Part shown: in pieces, positions 61,164 to 64,000 of the stretch | Position numbering within the stretch: position 1 is the stretch's first letter | Layout: the number at the start of each line of letters is the position of its first letter | Assembly: GCA_902779455.1 (NCBI GenBank) | Contig: CACZBS010000012.1 | Span: forward strand, 1 to 64,000 | Origin: an uncultured Prevotellaceae bacterium | Lineage (GTDB): Bacteria > Bacteroidota > Bacteroidia > Bacteroidales > Bacteroidaceae | Direction: 5' to 3' | Length of the DNA stretch: 64,000 nucleotides | Translations under genes and position numbers: made by a program | The notes under the pieces: generated by a model | What the model was told of the DNA's origin: nothing | What the model saw: the letters and a program-made list of their open reading frames with translations, nothing else | Database searches by the model: none

Positions 61164-61368
61164 CAATATGGTGATAAATGCCTGACAGCGGTCAACGCCC
61201 CCCTGCCCCCCTCTAATCTTAGAGGGGGAGTTGGATACCACCGTAGGAGTAGCTGAGCGCAGTGATACCAGCGGATGCTGGCGGCATGCAAGCTAACAAA
61301 CTCCCCCTCTAAGATTAGAGGGGGGCAGGGGGGGCGTTGACCGCTGTCGGGAACTTATCACCACATTG
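61164..61368. repeat. Long palindromic element with conserved core, family C, copy 2
   Basis: Outer arms 61164-61197 and 61335-61368 pair (CAATATGGTGATAAATGCCT... against ...ACTTATCACCACATTG), continuing into a CCCCCCTCTAATCTTAGAGG stem. The core (61231-61300) is the reverse complement of copy 1's. The arm sequence GACAGCGGTCAACG differs from copy 1's GAGATTTCAACG, yet both arms of each copy match. Confidence 0.85.
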
Positions 61369-61420
61369 ATAATGAATAATGTAGGCTAAAATAGTCATAA
61401 TCAAAAAAACTTACGAATAG

Positions 61421-61453
61421 TTTTGGCCGTTCGGGAGTTTTTGTGTAATTTTG
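61421..61453 (+). promoter_or_regulatory. Promoter of the secreted protein at 61617
   Basis: TTTTG (61421-61425), 20 bp, TAATTTTG (61446-61453). It gives a leader of about 160 bases. Confidence 0.8.
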
Positions 61454-61616
61454 CAGCCGATATTCGGAAAGGCAGCTCGCCCGACCCTGAGCGGCGGGCC
61501 AGAAAGCCAACAGACTTCAGCCATGGCCGAGATGCAGAAGGGCTCTGCCACTGGGGGCCTAAAGACCCCGCAAAAAGCAAAAATACATTATTTTATTTGT
61601 ACAAATTAATATTATT
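61454..61616 (+). ncRNA. Long structured 5' leader, candidate cis-regulatory RNA
   Basis: The leader is G/C-rich in an otherwise AT-rich context. GGCAG near 61471 can close on CTGCC near 61548, enclosing a GCCCG/CGGGC hairpin (61480-61500), and a GGGG/CCCC hairpin with a seven-base loop (about 61553-61570) follows. No known riboswitch class is recognised. AAAAAGCAAAAATACATTAT and an AT-rich run lead to the ATG. Confidence 0.4.
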
Positions 61617-63377
61617 ATGGTAAAACAATTACTATCAAAGACATTGCTCCTCGTAGCCGTATTGTGCACAGGAGCTACCGCCGCTTGGGCGGACACTTAC
61701 AAGAAAATCACTTCCGCAGATGATTTGGAGGTGGGTGCTCAATATCTAATCGTCTACGAGGATGATGAATCCCCTAAGGCTTTAGGGGAAATTAGTAACA
61801 CAAGTACAAAGTATGGGCTTGGCGTAAGTGTGACGATTACTAATGGAGAAATCACTATTACAAATCAAGCAGTTGCAGTCTTGACTCTTGGAGGCTCCTC
61901 TGATGGATGGACTTTTAAATCAAGCCTGGATAACCAATATTTGTATTGGTCTAGCGGAAACTCACTTGAAACATATGCTAGTATCAATAATAAATCAAAG
62001 TGGACTTTCCAAATTAATACAAGTAGCAAAGCACAGAAATTAATCAATGTGGGTACTAATACTCGCTTTATTAAGTGGAATCCTAGTTCACCCCGTTTTG
62101 CTTGCTATACATCCGGCCAGCAAGACATTTGTCTCTATAAGAAAGTTGTTGTCGTAAGAGATCCTTATTCTGTGACTTTAGGTGATGATAATAGTACCAT
62201 TACAGAGGCTAAGGCAGGTGACGGCGTGACTCTTCCCAGTCGTGACAATGTCGGTGATTATAACTTCGTCGGTTGGTCAACATCCAATATCCAGGAGGAA
62301 ACGGCCACAGCTCCAAATGTTATTCCTTCAGGAACATATCGTCCTACTGCGAACATAACGCTTTATCCTGTTTATTCTCACAATGTGGGAGGTACACCAA
62401 TAGTCCTTCATTCCGTCAATATCGGTGATTATGCAGAAGCAAATAACTGGACAACAGCTTCTGGAGATAATGGTCAGCATTACTCAATTGCCATTGACGA
62501 CAATGTCAGTGTTGGCGTTACTGAAAATGGAAATAACGGTAAAGTATATTTTAATGACCCCTATTGGCAGTGGCGTGTGTACACTGGTGCAACCTTGACG
62601 ATTACTTCAACGGAAGATATGTCGTCAGTTACCATTAGTAATGAGAGCAATTCTGATTTCGGATTGAAATATGGCGATCAAACTCTAAATAAAGGTGTTG
62701 CTTTTGACGTTACAGGAAAAACAGTGGAAATCTCTGTGACTGCAACAACACGTATCACCGATATTTCAGTATCGACCGGTGGTGGTGCCACCACATATTA
62801 TACCAGCAATCCCGTTGTCATTACTACTGAGACTGCCACGGTGACTTCTGCTGGTTGGGCTACCTATGTGCCGACGAATGCAGTGCAATTCCGTTCGGGC
62901 ACTAAAGCCTATATTGTTGAGGCTGCAGACGAGGCAACAGCTCTTCTGACTCAGGTCAAAAGCGTTCCGGCTGGTACGCCTATCCTGCTCGAGGGTAAGG
63001 GAGAATATACGATGGACATCGTGGAGAATTCTACAACGGATGTGAGTGGTAACTACCTGCTTGTTGTCGGTGAGCACGACTATATAATGGGTAACCAGGG
63101 AGCTTATGTCCTTGGCTCAAAGAATGGTAACACAGGCTTCTATCTTTGGACAGGCGACCGCTTGGCTGTGGGCAAGGTCTACATGTATGTTGACGCTTCC
63201 AGTTCACCCCAGATGCTTCAGCTCGTGAAGCCCGGCCAGGAGGAGACGGGCATCGAGGCCGTCGAGAGCGCCAGCGCAGAGCGTGAGGGCATCTACAACC
63301 TGCAGGGTGTCCGTGTGGCTGAGCCCAGCAAGGGCCTGTACATCGTGGGTGGTAAGAAAGTGATGTTTAACAAATAA
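61617..63377 (+). CDS. Secreted beta-rich protein with type IX-like C-terminal tail
   Basis: 586 residues. A signal peptide (ATAAWADT) precedes a region rich in Thr, Ser and Asn; an InlB-type B-repeat-like segment (VGDYNFVGWSTSNIQEETA) is near 215-235 and a further beta-sandwich follows. The end (EGIYNLQGVRVAEPSKGLYIVGGKKVMFNK) is the clearest example of the sorting-like tail in this window. It is probably surface-exposed or released; no catalytic residues are recognisable. The interior is AT-richer than its 3' end, a sign of mosaic origin. A small gene follows 21 bases later. Confidence 0.78.
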   Translation: MVKQLLSKTLLLVAVLCTGATAAWADTYKKITSADDLEVGAQYLIVYEDDESPKALGEISNTSTKYGLGVSVTITNGEITITNQAVAVLTLGGSSDGWTFKSSLDNQYLYWSSGNSLETYASINNKSKWTFQINTSSKAQKLINVGTNTRFIKWNPSSPRFACYTSGQQDICLYKKVVVVRDPYSVTLGDDNSTITEAKAGDGVTLPSRDNVGDYNFVGWSTSNIQEETATAPNVIPSGTYRPTANITLYPVYSHNVGGTPIVLHSVNIGDYAEANNWTTASGDNGQHYSIAIDDNVSVGVTENGNNGKVYFNDPYWQWRVYTGATLTITSTEDMSSVTISNESNSDFGLKYGDQTLNKGVAFDVTGKTVEISVTATTRITDISVSTGGGATTYYTSNPVVITTETATVTSAGWATYVPTNAVQFRSGTKAYIVEAADEATALLTQVKSVPAGTPILLEGKGEYTMDIVENSTTDVSGNYLLVVGEHDYIMGNQGAYVLGSKNGNTGFYLWTGDRLAVGKVYMYVDASSSPQMLQLVKPGQEETGIEAVESASAEREGIYNLQGVRVAEPSKGLYIVGGKKVMFNK

Positions 63378-63398
63378 AGAAATAGGAGGAACATAACG

Positions 63399-63566
63399 AT
63401 GAAAAAGACATATATTCAGCCCGAAGTCGACATGATGCGCGTGGAGACCAGCCCGATGCTGGCCGGCTCGGACACCGAGATGAGCGTCTTTAGCAAAGAC
63501 GAGGAGGGCATCAACGACAACAACAAGGTGCTCTCGCGCCGCGGCTCAGCCTGGGACGAGGACTGA
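63399..63566 (+). CDS. Small acidic protein of a Bacteroidales-specific type
   Basis: 55 residues, reading MKKTYIQPEVDMMRVETSPM, then LAGSDTEMSVFSKDEEG and ending RRGSAWDED. The pattern MKKxYxxPxxxxxxxxxxxxMLAGS with an acidic, Trp-containing end is common to many very short, unannotated Bacteroidales proteins. An unusually good Shine-Dalgarno sequence AGGAGGA (63384-63390) lies eight bases before the ATG, rare for this phylum and strong support for translation. It forms an operon with the secreted protein upstream. The function is unknown. Confidence 0.8.
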   Translation: MKKTYIQPEVDMMRVETSPMLAGSDTEMSVFSKDEEGINDNNKVLSRRGSAWDED

Positions 63567-63596
63567 CATAAGATCGTGACCGCTTAGTGACCGTAT

Positions 63597-63713
63597 AAAT
63601 AATAAGTTGGTACGATTTAGGAGGTCACGTGTCCTCACGTGACACTTGCGGCAAGTGCGACGTGGGGACACGTCGCCTCCTAAAGGGGCAGCCAAATTGT
63701 ACCATTTTATTAT
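63597..63713. repeat. Nested palindromic element (family F)
   Basis: AATAATAAGTTGGTAC (63599-63614) pairs imperfectly with GTACCATTTTATTATT (63698-63713). Inside lie TTTAGGAGG/CCTCCTAAA, CGTGTCC/GGACACG and CACTTGC-GGCAAGTG stems, nested about one centre near 63652. No gene is contained. Confidence 0.8.
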
Positions 63714-63748
63714 TTGCTTGGGATGGGATAAACCACTCATTTGTTTTT

Positions 63749-63834
63749 TACCACGAATTGCACGAATTACACGAATTAGGAATCGGCACTCTCGATGCCG
63801 AGCCCATTCGTGTAATTTGTGCAATTCGTGGTTA
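63749..63834. repeat. CACGAATT hairpin repeat, family A, copy 4
   Basis: TACCACGAATTGCACGAATT and ACACGAAT (63749-63776) pair with ATTCGTGTAATTTGTGCAAT and TCGTGGTTA (63806-63834). The loop holds a CGGCA/TGCCG mini-hairpin. Confidence 0.85.
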
Positions 63835-63896
63835 AGAATAACCCCCTCTTATTCTTTTTTGTTTCTAAAAAGTATCGCCGTATGGAAAAAAATGAC

Positions 63897-63904
63897 TACC
63901 TTTG
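63897..63904 (+). promoter_or_regulatory. Promoter -7 element of the Fur-family gene
   Basis: TACCTTTG, five bases before the ATG, implying a leaderless message. Confidence 0.6.
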
Positions 63905-63909
63905 CGGCG

Positions 63910-64000
63910 ATGAAACAGGACGATTGCTTGGAGCTGCTGGAGCAGCACGGGGTGAAGCCGACGGCCAACCGCATCGTGGTGGCAAGGGCGCTGGGCGAGG
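63910..64000 (+). CDS. Fur-family metalloregulator (partial, 5' end)
   Basis: Only 30 codons are inside the window: MKQDDCLELLEQHGVKPTAN, then RIVVARALGE. LLxxxGVKPTANRxxVxxAL is the characteristic first helix of the Fur/PerR/Zur winged-helix domain. Which metal or peroxide signal it answers cannot be seen because the sensor residues are beyond the right edge. Confidence 0.8.
   Translation, partial: MKQDDCLELLEQHGVKPTANRIVVARALGE

Noticed and set aside
61471-61575. Cobalamin riboswitch, suggested by GCCACTG in the leader
   Set aside because: The B12 box and the rest of the consensus are missing, and the downstream gene is not a cobalamin transporter.
1-64000. tRNA and rRNA genes
   Set aside because: I looked for T-loop-like GGTTCRANTCC stretches and rRNA-like sequence on both strands and saw none, though a covariance search would be decisive.
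1-64000. A transposase or RAYT that could mobilise the palindromic repeats
   Set aside because: No DDE, HUH/Y1 or tyrosine recombinase motif is seen in any gene of the window; if one exists it is elsewhere in the genome.

Overview
The window looks like chromosome from a Bacteroidales bacterium, most likely Prevotella or a close relative. The evidence is the Bacteroidetes promoter element (TAnnTTTG, often with TTTG about 20 bp upstream) before many genes, the near absence of Shine-Dalgarno sequences, a SusC/SusD locus, a hybrid two-component regulator with an AraC output domain, several secreted proteins ending in a type IX-secretion-like tail, and the gene order DUF177-rpmF-fabH-era. Most genes are rich in G/C at third positions, which produces long antisense shadow reading frames.

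Layout. 1-300 is the edge of a probable integrated element: an excisionase-like gene just beyond the 3' end of mnmE. 579-8111 is a leftward housekeeping run (serS, a fused NADH:ferredoxin:NADP oxidoreductase, DUF486, a PD40 protein, a nucleoside phosphorylase, mnmE). 8277-13584 runs rightward: an outer-membrane barrel, a Gate-domain membrane protein, a hypothetical/ECF sigma/anti-sigma-like trio and a phosphopantetheinyl transferase. 13696-21991 is a leftward polysaccharide utilization locus (susC, susD, a surface glycan-binding lipoprotein with three tandem modules, GH16) that probably targets a beta-glucan. 22255-29299 holds a sensor kinase, a GH27 enzyme, a TPR protein and a BlaI/BlaR1-like pair. 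29495-32339 is DUF177-rpmF-fabH-era. 32349-50482 is an accessory block lying between era and der, which are neighbours in many relatives as far as I recall: regulator, GH43, CE1 esterase, TonB receptor, Omp28-like protein, GH29 and PL1, apparently for pectin or hemicellulose breakdown, plus a broken HU-like gene. 50609-64000 has der, a small lipoprotein, a one-protein hybrid regulator, glyS, an FKBP lipoprotein, an EamA transporter, an ATPase-DUF4435 pair resembling PARIS/OLD-type systems, a secreted protein with a small partner protein, and the start of a Fur-family gene.

The strongest unexplained signal is a dense set of hairpin-forming dispersed repeats, at least seven families. Some copies keep the fold while the arm sequences differ between copies. 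Some lie across stop codons or inside genes, and one supplies the hydrophobic signal peptide of a lipoprotein. I see no transposase in the window that could move them. No tRNA, rRNA or CRISPR array was seen.
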